A stretch of DNA of 8,565 bases from Streptosporangiaceae bacterium (GTDB lineage Bacteria > Actinomycetota > Actinomycetes > Streptosporangiales > Streptosporangiaceae). The notes beneath the pieces are model-generated. The model was given only the letters and a program-made list of their open reading frames with translations. It did no database searches and was not told where the DNA came from. A program made the translations under genes and the position numbers. The stretch lies in the NCBI GenBank assembly GCA_030039095.1, contig JASHQP010000259.1, positions 1-8,565 of the forward strand. Direction: 5' to 3'. Shown piece by piece: positions 1-6,556 of this stretch; the stretch's first letter is position 1, and each line of letters opens with the position of its first letter.

Positions 1-1049
1 GCCGCGACCGCGGCGCGCCAGCGGCCGAGCCGCGCCTGCGCCGCCGCCACCCCCGCGTCGGTCCAGTCCCAGTCGCCCCGGTAGTGGTGCGCGAGGACTG
101 CCAGCCGGATCACCATCGGGTCGGCGCCGCCCGCGATCAGCCGGGACACGAACACGAGGTTGCCCTGCGACTTGGACATCTTCTCCCCGTCCAGCCGCAC
201 CATGCCCGCGTGCGCGTAGTGCCGGGCGAAGACCGGCTCCCCCGGGCCGGCCCGGCCGGCGAGCGCCACCCGCGCGTGCGAGGCGCTCATCTCGTGGTGC
301 GGGAAGATCAGGTCGGTGCCGCCGGCCTGGACGTCGAACGTGACGCCCAGGTACTCGGTGGCGATCGCCGCGCATTCCACGTGCCAGCCCGGCCTGCCGC
401 TGCCGAAGCCGGACGGCCACGAGGGCTCGCCGGGCCGCGCGGCCAGCCAGACCAGCGCGTCCAGCGGGTCCTTCTTGCCCGGCCGGCCGGGGTCGCCGCC
501 GCGCTCGGCGAACAACTCGGTCATCGTGGCAGCGTCGAGCCCGGATACCGCGCCGAACGACGGATCGGCCGACCGGGCGAAGTACATGTCGCCGTCCAGG
601 TCGTAGAGCGCCCCGTGGTCGGCGAGCAGCCTGCTCAGCCGCTCGATGACCGGCAGCGCCTCGACCGCGCCGATGTACTCGGCGGGCGGGAGCACCCGCA
701 GCGCCTCCATGTCGCCGCGGAACAGCGCGATCTGCTGGTCGGCCAGTTCCCGCCAGTCTTCGTGGTCCCGCTCCGCACGCTCGAGCAGCGGGTCATCAAC
801 ATCCGTGACGTTCTGCACATAACGGACCCGATGCCCGGCGCCGCGCCAGGCCCGCCCCAGCAGGTCCCAGGCGATGAACGTGGCCGCGTGACCGATGTGC
901 GTAGCGTCGTACGGCGTGATCCCGCACGCGTACAGCGTTGCGACCGGCCCGGACGCCACCACCACGGGCTCGCCCCCGGCATCGGCCACCTTTACTTCCG
1001 GGCCCTGTCCGGGCAGTTCGGGAACGGCCGCGCCGCGCCAGGAATCCAT
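1..1049 (-). CDS. mshC: MshC, cysteine:GlcN-Ins ligase of mycothiol synthesis (C-terminus off window)
   Basis: MshC uses ATP to join L-cysteine to glucosaminyl-inositol, the penultimate enzymatic step of mycothiol synthesis in the cytoplasm; it evolved from cysteinyl-tRNA synthetase. The visible 349 residues begin [14 protein letters not shown]. The class I signature is [13 protein letters not shown] at residues 42-54 and KMSKS lies at 290-294. The form ITPYDATH, rather than the CysS form PTVYDxxHIGH, identifies MshC. By position the zinc ligands are C42, C226 (in GWHVECAA) and H251 (in FPHHE). The spacing from C226 to H251 is 25, as in CysS and MshC, and the fourth CysS ligand (Glu) is replaced by Ser255. 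Family length is about 410, so some 60 C-terminal residues are missing beyond position 1. The ATG start at 1049 matches the N-terminus of the mycobacterial protein as I recall it. There is no good Shine-Dalgarno, and the gene follows the amidase stop by 35 nt, which suggests shared transcription. Confidence 0.95.
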   Translation of the reverse strand, partial: MDSWRGAAVPELPGQGPEVKVADAGGEPVVVASGPVATLYACGITPYDATHIGHAATFIAWDLLGRAWRGAGHRVRYVQNVTDVDDPLLERAERDHEDWRELADQQIALFRGDMEALRVLPPAEYIGAVEALPVIERLSRLLADHGALYDLDGDMYFARSADPSFGAVSGLDAATMTELFAERGGDPGRPGKKDPLDALVWLAARPGEPSWPSGFGSGRPGWHVECAAIATEYLGVTFDVQAGGTDLIFPHHEMSASHARVALAGRAGPGEPVFARHYAHAGMVRLDGEKMSKSQGNLVFVSRLIAGGADPMVIRLAVLAHHYRGDWDWTDAGVAAAQARLGRWRAAVA

Positions 1050-1084
1050 AGCCGCCAGGCTATCGTTGCCCCGCGCCACGGCGA

Positions 1085-2578
1085 TCAGCGCACGTCCGCG
1101 GCCTGCTCGAACGCGAACCCGAGGGCGATCAGCCGCGGCTCGCTCCATGCCGGCCCCGCCAGCGACAGCCCTACCGGAAGGCCACCCACATGACCCGCCG
1201 GAACGGTCAGCGACGGGTACCCGCACACCGCAGCCGGTCCCGACGTCGAGAACTCCGACAGATCGCCGAGCACGTGATCGGTAAGCCTCGCGGGCCCGCC
1301 GGTCAGCGAGACAACGGCGTCCAGCCGGCGGGCTGCCAGCGCACCGTCCAGCGCCGCGTGGTGGATCCGGTCCGCCTCCCCCCGTGCTGTCAGGTAAGCC
1401 GGGTCGCCGAGGTCGCCGCTGGTGGCCTCCGCCTGCTCGAACAGGTCCTGGTCGAAGTGGACGAGCACCTGGTCGGCGTTGCGCTCGTTGAACTCGATGA
1501 GCTCGGCGAGGGTCATCGGATGCTCGCCGGGGAGCGCGGCGAGATACGCGTTCAGGTCGTGCTTGAACTCGTGCAGCAGCGCGATCAGCTCCGGCTCGTG
1601 CGCCTCGTCCAGGCCGGGCAGTGCCACCGGGTCGATGATCTGCGCCCCCGCCGAGCGCAGCCGCTCGACCGCCGCGTCGAGCACGGCGGCCGTGGCCCGG
1701 CTCGCCGCCTTGGATCCGTCGCGCCAGATCCCGAGGCGTGCCCCGGCCAGCGCCCCCGCGTCGAGGAACGCCGTGTAGTCGCCGGGCAGGCCGGGGGCGC
1801 GCGCCGTCGCCGCGTCGGCCGGGTCCGGCCCGGCCATGGCGGAGAGCAGTGCCGCTGCATCGGCCACGCAGCAGGTCATCGGGCCCGGGGTGTCCTGGAC
1901 GCCGGATATCGGGACGACGCCGTGACGGCTGATCAGGCCGACGGTGGGTTTCAGGCCGACCACGCCGCACGCGCTGGCGGGCGAGACGATGCTGCCGTTG
2001 GTCTCGGTGCCGACGGCGGCCGGGGCCAGGCCTGCGGCGACCGCCGCCGCGGATCCCGAGCTCGAGCCCGACGGGTTGCGGCCGGCGCCGTGCGGGTTCA
2101 CGGTCTGGCCGCCGAGCGTGCTCCAGCCGCTGCTGGAGCCCGTCGAGCGTATGTTGGCCCACTCCGAGAGGTTCGCCTTGCCCAGGATCACCGCCCCGGC
2201 CGCGCGCAGCCCCGAGACCAGGAACGCGTCGCCGGACTCGGCTCCGGCCAGGGCGGGCGAGCCCGCGGTCGCGGGCAGCCCGGCCGCCGCGATGTTGTCC
2301 TTCAGCAGCACCGGGATGCCCTCGAGCGGCCCGCGTACCGTTCCGCTCGCCCGGGCGGCGTCGCTGGCCGCGGCTTCGGCCGGCGCGTTCGCGCTGACCG
2401 AGATCACGGCGTGCAGGCCCGGGTTGAGCCGCTCGATCCGGTCGAGGTAGGACGCGGTCAGGGCGGCCGAGGTCAGCGAGCCGGACGACAGCGCGTGGCG
2501 CAGGGCGGCGACGGTGACACCCAGCGCGCCTTGCCCTGAGTCGCCGAGCATGCCATCGAGGTGATCAGGTACCGACAT
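1085..2578 (-). CDS. Amidase-signature family hydrolase
   Basis: This is a 497-residue serine amidase of the amidase-signature family (the family of GatA, peptide amidase and fatty acid amide hydrolase), probably cytoplasmic because no signal peptide is seen. The Ser-cisSer-Lys triad is intact: Lys93 in [10 protein letters not shown], cis-Ser173 in the SGSSSGSAA loop, and nucleophile Ser197 in [13 protein letters not shown]. The two serines are 24 residues apart, as in the family. The N-terminal segment ([35 protein letters not shown]) is also typical. It is not obviously GatA, since no gatB or gatC is nearby, and the amide substrate cannot be read from sequence. An in-frame GTG at 2611 would add 11 residues. 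I prefer ATG 2578 because a TAGTGT box sits 7 nt before it, which would place the transcription start at the ATG. The gene lies 35 nt upstream of mshC on the same strand and is probably its operon partner. Confidence 0.9.
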   Translation of the reverse strand: MSVPDHLDGMLGDSGQGALGVTVAALRHALSSGSLTSAALTASYLDRIERLNPGLHAVISVSANAPAEAAASDAARASGTVRGPLEGIPVLLKDNIAAAGLPATAGSPALAGAESGDAFLVSGLRAAGAVILGKANLSEWANIRSTGSSSGWSTLGGQTVNPHGAGRNPSGSSSGSAAAVAAGLAPAAVGTETNGSIVSPASACGVVGLKPTVGLISRHGVVPISGVQDTPGPMTCCVADAAALLSAMAGPDPADAATARAPGLPGDYTAFLDAGALAGARLGIWRDGSKAASRATAAVLDAAVERLRSAGAQIIDPVALPGLDEAHEPELIALLHEFKHDLNAYLAALPGEHPMTLAELIEFNERNADQVLVHFDQDLFEQAEATSGDLGDPAYLTARGEADRIHHAALDGALAARRLDAVVSLTGGPARLTDHVLGDLSEFSTSGPAAVCGYPSLTVPAGHVGGLPVGLSLAGPAWSEPRLIALGFAFEQAADVR

Positions 2579-2585
2579 GCAGCGA

Positions 2586-2591
2586 ACACTA
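2586..2591 (-). promoter_or_regulatory. Putative -10 box for a leaderless amidase-mshC transcript
   Basis: On the minus strand the hexamer TAGTGT fits TANNNT and is followed by 7 nt and then ATG 2578. That is the geometry of leaderless actinobacterial transcripts. No convincing TTGACA-like -35 is visible upstream. If this is right, the longer GTG 2611 start is not used, because it lies upstream of the transcription start. Confidence 0.45.
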
Positions 2592-2830
2592 CGGGCCGGC
2601 TCCCCGGCCACCTTGCGGTGGCAGCTCCCAGCCGACCCGCTAGTAAGACGCAGACCACAGCAATCCGGTTGTCATCCGGCAATATCCGCGAACAAGAGAT
2701 TCCGCGCCGAGCCTGTCAGCAGCAGAACCCGGCCCCTGACGGGTCACGATCCACCGGTGCCTGCTGAGCCGCGCCGCCGCCGGCCGGCGGCGTGACGCGC
2801 GCCGGCACGCAGCCCGAGGATCTCGGTCCC

Positions 2831-2836
2831 TACACT
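2831..2836 (+). promoter_or_regulatory. Putative -10 box for a leaderless YbaK-family transcript
   Basis: TACACT fits TANNNT and is followed by 7 nt and then GTG 2844. This geometry is identical to that of the divergent amidase. No clear -35 element is seen. A G/C-only 18-bp perfect palindrome lies at 2775-2792, about 40 nt upstream, and could be an operator or a chance product of GC-rich sequence. Confidence 0.45.
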
Positions 2837-2843
2837 CGTGGGC

Positions 2844-3392
2844 GTGACGATGCGCATGGGGCAACTCGAAACGGTGCCCGCCCTCGACCGGCCCGACCTG
2901 CTCGCCCCGGCGGTCGCCGGGGCACTCGCGGCGCTCGGCGGCAAGCTTCCGGCTGACGCCGTCGGCGTCGCGGAGATCGATCCGGGGCTGGCCGACACTG
3001 CCGCGTTCTGCGAGCGCTACGGCGTCGCGCCGGAGGAGTCGGCCAACTGCGTGATCGTGGCCGGCCGGCGCGACGGCGAGACCAGGTTCGCGGCGTGCAT
3101 GGTGCTGGCCACCACCCGCGCCGACGTCAACGGCGTCGTCCGGAGGCAGCTCGACGTGCGCAAGGCCTCGTTCGCGGCGATGGAGGTGGCGGTCGCCGAG
3201 ACCGGCATGGAGTACGGCGGGATCACCCCGATCGGCGTTCCGGCCTCGTGGCCGGTGTTCGTCGACGCGGCGGTCGCCGCCACCCCGCACGTCGTGATCG
3301 GCAGCGGCGTGCGGCGCTCCAAGCTCACGCTGCCGGGCGAGGCGCTCGGGCGACTGCCCGGGGCGGCGATCCTGGAGGGGCTCGGCCGCTGA
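2844..3392 (+). CDS. YbaK/ProX-fold protein, free-standing aminoacyl-tRNA editing-like domain
   Basis: This is a 182-residue single-domain protein of the YbaK/aminoacyl-tRNA synthetase-associated fold. Classical members hydrolyse mischarged tRNAs such as Cys-tRNA(Pro) or Ala-tRNA(Pro). Family features seen are the SANCVIVAGRR strand (residues 66-76), DVNGVVRRQLDVRKASFA in the middle, the glycine-rich loop GGITPIG (125-131), and GSGVRRSKL near the C-terminus. At the place where catalytic YbaK proteins carry a lysine (VVKT-type strand), my alignment by eye puts Asn68, so editing activity is uncertain. Possible starts are GTG 2838, GTG 2844, ATG 2850 and ATG 2856. I chose 2844 because a TACACT box ends 7 nt before it and no Shine-Dalgarno is present. 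It is divergent from the amidase and convergent with the CPBP protease. The fold assignment is firm; the biochemical role is not. Confidence 0.85.
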   Translation: MTMRMGQLETVPALDRPDLLAPAVAGALAALGGKLPADAVGVAEIDPGLADTAAFCERYGVAPEESANCVIVAGRRDGETRFAACMVLATTRADVNGVVRRQLDVRKASFAAMEVAVAETGMEYGGITPIGVPASWPVFVDAAVAATPHVVIGSGVRRSKLTLPGEALGRLPGAAILEGLGR

Positions 3393-3398
3393 CGGCCT

Positions 3399-3428
3399 CT
3401 GGCGGCCGGGCTGCTGTCCGGCCGCCAG
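3399..3428. terminator. Hairpin between convergent genes, likely bidirectional terminator
   Basis: A perfect 11-bp inverted repeat (CTGGCGGCCGG at 3399-3409 and its complement at 3418-3428) encloses an 8-nt loop. It starts 6 nt after the YbaK stop and lies 45 nt beyond the protease stop on the other strand. No U-tract follows on either strand, but actinomycete terminators often lack one. Its place at a convergent junction supports termination in both directions. Confidence 0.65.
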
Positions 3429-3473
3429 CGACGCCGGGAGTCGGCGCGCTGCGCCGGAGCCGGGACCTGGACC

Positions 3474-4256
3474 CTACGGCTTCGGCAGCCAGGACACCCG
3501 GCCGATCAGCGCCGCGTAGCCGACGAACGTGACCGCGTCGATCAGCGTGTGCGCGATGATCAGCGGCGTGACCCGCCCCCAGCGGCGGTACAGGTAACCG
3601 AAGATCAGGCCCATGACCGCGTTGCCGATGAACGCGCCAAAGCCCTGATACAGGTGGTAGCAGCCGCGCAGCACGGCGCTGAACACGATCGCCTTCCACG
3701 GGTTCCAGCGGAGCTGATCGAGCCTGGTCAGCAGGTAGCCGATGACCAGGGTCTCCTCGAGGATGCCGTCGTGCGCCGCCGAGAGGATCAGCACCGGCGT
3801 GCGCCACCAGACCGCGGGCAGGTCCTCGGGGACCACGTTCAGCTCGAGCCCGAGGTGGTACGCGGCCAGGTAAAGGGCAAGGCCGCAGCCGCCGATGACC
3901 GCGGCGAGCACCGCACCGCGCAGCGTGTCCCTGACCGGCTGGGTCGCGTCGAGGCCGATGTCCCTCGGCCCCTCGCCGGTCCTGGCCAGCAGGTAGAATA
4001 CGAGCACGACCGGCGCGAGCGCCGTCGCGATGCCGGCCAGTTCCAGGGCGAGGTCGAGCCAGTTGTTCGCCGCCTCGGGCCCGACCAGCAGCGCCTGCTG
4101 GCTGCCGAGCGACTGCCGCTGCAGCAGCGACCCGATGAGGCTCAGCGCCGCGTTCAGCGCGCTCGCGCCGAGCGAGACCGCGAAGACGGCGAAGATCTCC
4201 CACCGGATCATCCGATCCGAGGGCAGCCGTAGGCTGGTACCCTCCCCGAGTGCCAC
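3474..4256 (-). CDS. CPBP (CAAX/ABI) family intramembrane metalloprotease
   Basis: This is a 260-residue polytopic membrane protein of the CPBP family, which includes Rce1-type prenyl-protein proteases and bacteriocin self-immunity proteins. Hydrophobic segments lie near residues 19-42, 70-91, 112-134, 152-163, 187-199, 205-224 and 229-251. The conserved motifs are in order: the glutamate pair E167-E168 in GILEETLVIGYLLTRL, H201 in GCYHLYQGFG, and H236 with D240 in AHTLID. The usual EExxxR arginine is absent (Ile172, then Gly173). Highly similar EExxxxGYL forms are, to my recollection, common in actinomycetes, so this is probably a subfamily feature. The GTG start at 4256 has a TAGAGT box 6 nt before it, suggesting a leaderless message. 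An internal ATG at residue 16 is the alternative start. It is divergent from the GT-C-like gene across 98 nt. The substrate is unknown. Confidence 0.88.
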   Translation of the reverse strand: MALGEGTSLRLPSDRMIRWEIFAVFAVSLGASALNAALSLIGSLLQRQSLGSQQALLVGPEAANNWLDLALELAGIATALAPVVLVFYLLARTGEGPRDIGLDATQPVRDTLRGAVLAAVIGGCGLALYLAAYHLGLELNVVPEDLPAVWWRTPVLILSAAHDGILEETLVIGYLLTRLDQLRWNPWKAIVFSAVLRGCYHLYQGFGAFIGNAVMGLIFGYLYRRWGRVTPLIIAHTLIDAVTFVGYAALIGRVSWLPKP

Positions 4257-4257
4257 G

Positions 4258-4289
4258 TGAGGACTCTAATGGGTGTGGCGGAGTCCTCA
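4258..4289. promoter_or_regulatory. Perfect 9-bp inverted repeat overlapping the protease promoter (possible operator)
   Basis: TGAGGACTC (4258-4266) and GAGTCCTCA (4281-4289) form a perfect inverted repeat with a 14-nt spacer. The half-sites are 23 bp apart centre to centre, about two helical turns, which suits a dimeric regulator. The left arm overlaps the putative protease -10 box, and the repeat sits in the short region shared with the divergent membrane-protein gene. A regulator could therefore act on both genes; none is identifiable in the window. Confidence 0.45.
4263..4268 (-). promoter_or_regulatory. Putative -10 box for a leaderless CPBP protease transcript
   Basis: Read on the minus strand, TAGAGT is followed by the six bases CCTCAC and then GTG 4256. 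This places a transcription start at the start codon. It is the third TANNNT box with this spacing in the window. The hexamer overlaps the left arm of the inverted repeat at 4258-4289. Confidence 0.5.
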
Positions 4290-4354
4290 ACCCCGGCGCC
4301 ACGACGGCGCTGGGCCGGACGGCCGCGCCGGGCACATGCTGATTCTGGGGAGCC

Positions 4355-6310
4355 GTGGACAGGAGCGAGCCGGCGAACGGAGCGGGCCGCGGCCCGAACC
4401 CGGGCACGGCCAGGACCGCCAGGACCGCGACCCCCGGCGACGAGCCCGCTCGACGCCCCGGCGGCGATCCCCCCACGCCCGGTAACCCGGCGATAGCTCC
4501 GGGCGCGGCCAGCGCCCCGCCGGTTCCGGCGGATGGCGCGCGGCACGCGGACCGCGGCGGCTGGTCCCCCCTGGCCGACCGGCCGGCGCTGCGGCACGTG
4601 GCACTGCTCGGCGCGTTCCTGGTTCTCGGGGTGGTGGTTACCTGGCCACGGCCGGCCTACCTCGTGGAGGGAAAGCTGCCGGCCACCCGGGACACCGAGC
4701 AGTACGTCTGGGGCTTCTGGTGGGTGGCGCATCAGGTTGTGCACCTGGGCAACCCGTTCTTCACCCGGTACATGGCCGCCCCCGTGGGCATCCAGCTCGG
4801 GTTCCACACGCTGATGCCGCTGCCAGGGCTGCTGCTGACTCCGGTCACGCTGGCCTTCGGCCCGTCGGCCTCGCTGGGCCTGCTGACGATCGTCACGCCG
4901 GGGCTGCTCTGCTACGCGATGTACCGCGCCGCGCGGCTGTGGCTGGGCGCCGAGACCGGCGCGATCGTAGCCGGGGCGTTCTTCGGGCTGTCCACGGTCG
5001 TCGCGTTCCAGGACTGGTACCACATCAACATCGCGCTGGGTCAGCTGTTCCTGGCGGTGACGCTGGAGCTCATCATCCGGATCCGGCGGCGGCCATGCGT
5101 CGCCTACGGCGTGATCCTGGGCGTGGTGCTCGGCGCGTCCTTCCTGGTCAACCAGGAGTCGACCGTGATGGCCGTGATACTGGCCGTTGGGGGCCTGGTG
5201 CCCTGGCTGATCAGCAGGCCGGTGCCGTCGCGGCTGTTTCCGCTCGCCCTGGGCGCCCTCGTCGCCGCCGTGGTGGCCAGCCCGCAGCTGATCGCGATGG
5301 CTCAGCAGGCCGCCGCCGGCCCCTCGACCGCGACGCCCGCCATGTCCATCAGCACCTACGGGCAGTTCGGCGCGGCCCTCAGCGGCGTGTTCGCGCCCTC
5401 GCCGCGGGTCGCCACGTTCGGGTTGCACGGGCTGGCGACCATCTACAGCTACCGGCAGCCAGACGAGGGAGTGCCGACGTTCGGGCTGGTCTTGAGCGTG
5501 CTGGCGGTGGCGGGCCTGGCCGCTGCATGGCGCCGGCGCAGCGCCTGGATGCTCGCGTTGCTGTGGATCGGCGGCGCGCTGCTGGCGCTCGGGCCGACGC
5601 TGATCATCGGCGGCATTGCCCACGTGCCGCTGCCTGTCACCTGGGACGGCACCAGGATGTCCCTGCTCATGCCGTACACCTGGCTGGTGCACGTGCCGGG
5701 CCTGTCCGCGCTGCGGGAGGCGGACCGGCTGGCTCTGCTCGGCCTCGTCGGCGCGGCCATGCTGGCGGGCAGCGCGGTGGAATGGCTGCGCCGCCGCGCC
5801 AAGCCGCTGATCGCCGTCGTGGTCGTGCTCGGCGCGCTGGAGGCCGGCTGGTCTGGGAACTCCGGGATCGGTGTCATGGCGACGGCGCTGCCAAAGCTCG
5901 ACCGGCCGATCGCCGCCGACCACTCCGGCTCGATTGTGCTGGACGTGCCGTTCGGCCTGCGCGGCGGGATCGGGCTGTACGGGTTGGGGATATCGCGGCA
6001 GGCCCTGGTGCTGGCGACGGCCGACGGCCATCCGCGCTCGGTCTCTTACTCCTCCTGGATACCGGCGCGCACCAAGAACCAGATCGCCGCGAACCCGTTC
6101 TACGCGGCGCTGGTGGCCGCGCAGGGCGGCAAGCCGGTCTCCGCAACCAAGCTCGCCGCCGCCCGCGCCGAGGTGCGCCGGATGGACGTCGGCTGGGTCC
6201 TGGTCTGGAGCAACCCCGGCCAGGCCGTGCCGTACCTGAAGAGCACCGGCTTCGTCTTCGACTACCGCGCCGACGGAGTCTCGGTCTACCGCCCCACCTG
6301 GCGCGAGTAA
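4355..6310 (+). CDS. Polytopic membrane protein, putative GT-C type glycosyltransferase
   Basis: This is a 651-residue integral membrane protein. Residues 1-78 are a Pro/Ala/Arg/Gly-rich, probably cytoplasmic and disordered tail. Hydrophobic helices follow from residue 82 to about 498 (first at 82-97; others near 154-190, 203-218, 228-265, 270-313, 376-415, 458-498). Residues 500-651 form a soluble C-terminal domain. The loop after helix 1 reads ATRDTEQYVWGFWWVAH (110-126), then NPFFTRY and a P-x-G-x-Q segment. An acidic pair in the first outer loop (here D113 and E115) is the GT-C pattern, in which a polyprenyl-phosphate sugar is the donor. No specific family or substrate is recognised. The GTG start at 4355 has GGGGAG at 4347-4352, unusually close, and the tail shows coding-like third-position GC. 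A start at GTG 4598 would remove the tail. The gene is divergent from the protease and convergent with the methyltransferase, its possible pathway partner. Confidence 0.8.
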   Translation: MDRSEPANGAGRGPNPGTARTARTATPGDEPARRPGGDPPTPGNPAIAPGAASAPPVPADGARHADRGGWSPLADRPALRHVALLGAFLVLGVVVTWPRPAYLVEGKLPATRDTEQYVWGFWWVAHQVVHLGNPFFTRYMAAPVGIQLGFHTLMPLPGLLLTPVTLAFGPSASLGLLTIVTPGLLCYAMYRAARLWLGAETGAIVAGAFFGLSTVVAFQDWYHINIALGQLFLAVTLELIIRIRRRPCVAYGVILGVVLGASFLVNQESTVMAVILAVGGLVPWLISRPVPSRLFPLALGALVAAVVASPQLIAMAQQAAAGPSTATPAMSISTYGQFGAALSGVFAPSPRVATFGLHGLATIYSYRQPDEGVPTFGLVLSVLAVAGLAAAWRRRSAWMLALLWIGGALLALGPTLIIGGIAHVPLPVTWDGTRMSLLMPYTWLVHVPGLSALREADRLALLGLVGAAMLAGSAVEWLRRRAKPLIAVVVVLGALEAGWSGNSGIGVMATALPKLDRPIAADHSGSIVLDVPFGLRGGIGLYGLGISRQALVLATADGHPRSVSYSSWIPARTKNQIAANPFYAALVAAQGGKPVSATKLAAARAEVRRMDVGWVLVWSNPGQAVPYLKSTGFVFDYRADGVSVYRPTWRE

Positions 6311-6350
6311 CGGCGGCGCACGCCCGCGGCTCGCCTCCGCAGCACGCACC

Positions 6351-6385
6351 CGCGGCACGCCCCCGCGGCACGCCCCCGCGCACCC
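6351..6385. repeat. 13-bp GC-rich tandem repeat, about 2.7 copies
   Basis: CGCGGCACGCCCC occurs exactly at 6351-6363 and 6364-6376, followed by a degenerate partial copy to 6385. It lies 41 nt after the glycosyltransferase-like stop codon. It is probably replication-slippage sequence. Confidence 0.7.
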
Positions 6386-6428
6386 GCGCTAGCGCCGCCG
6401 CGCCAGGCGCGTTTCGCTCGATGAATGT

Positions 6429-6460
6429 ACCGTTTGACGGGTTATAAGCCGTCAAACGGT
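6429..6460. terminator. Perfect 12-bp hairpin with TTATAA-containing loop, likely bidirectional terminator
   Basis: ACCGTTTGACGG (6429-6440) and its exact complement (6449-6460) enclose the 8-nt loop GTTATAAG. It sits between two convergent genes, 118 nt past one stop codon and 161 nt past the other. No U-tract follows on either strand. Stem length and loop size resemble the hairpin at 3399-3428, the other spaced convergent junction. A binding site for a dimeric protein is the alternative. Confidence 0.55.
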
Positions 6461-6529
6461 TCAACCATGAAGATCGGTTCCGCCAGGCAACGCACCATGG
6501 GTACCACTAGTCACGTGCGTCGCTCGCAA

Positions 6530-6547
6530 ACCCGCGAGGAAGCGGGT
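6530..6547 (-). terminator. Short hairpin downstream of the methyltransferase, weak terminator candidate
   Basis: ACCCGC (6530-6535) and GCGGGT (6542-6547) form a 6-bp perfect stem with a 6-nt loop. It lies about 75 nt beyond the methyltransferase stop in its direction of transcription. No U-tract follows, and a 6-bp GC stem can arise by chance here. Confidence 0.25.
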
Positions 6548-6556
6548 GGGGAGGGC

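Noticed and set aside
84..1193. A 369-codon plus-strand open frame
   Set aside because: It is antisense to mshC, which shows every family motif. The translation is low-complexity Arg/Gly/Val sequence.
1190..2539. A 449-codon plus-strand open frame
   Set aside because: It is the antisense shadow of the amidase, whose catalytic triad is intact.
2640..3290. A 216-codon minus-strand open frame
   Set aside because: It is antisense to the YbaK-family gene, with His/Arg/Asp-rich shadow composition.
3325..4476. A 383-codon minus-strand open frame in another frame of the protease region
   Set aside because: The overlapping 260-residue frame has the CPBP motifs and membrane helices; this one is Arg/Pro-rich with none.
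4269..4496. Possible upstream open frame overlapping the start of the GT-C-like gene
   Set aside because: It has no ribosome binding site, Arg/Pro-rich content and out-of-frame overlap with a real gene.
4208..6358. A 716-codon minus-strand open frame, longer than the gene it overlaps
   Set aside because: Its translation is Arg/Gln/His/Gly-rich with no domain resemblance, and it lies antisense to a well-formed hydrophobic membrane protein. Long antisense frames are expected at this GC content.
6456..6497. tRNA-like end: GGTTCAACC followed by a CACCA
   Set aside because: No 5-bp T-stem closes around TTCAACC, and there is no matching acceptor or anticodon arm.
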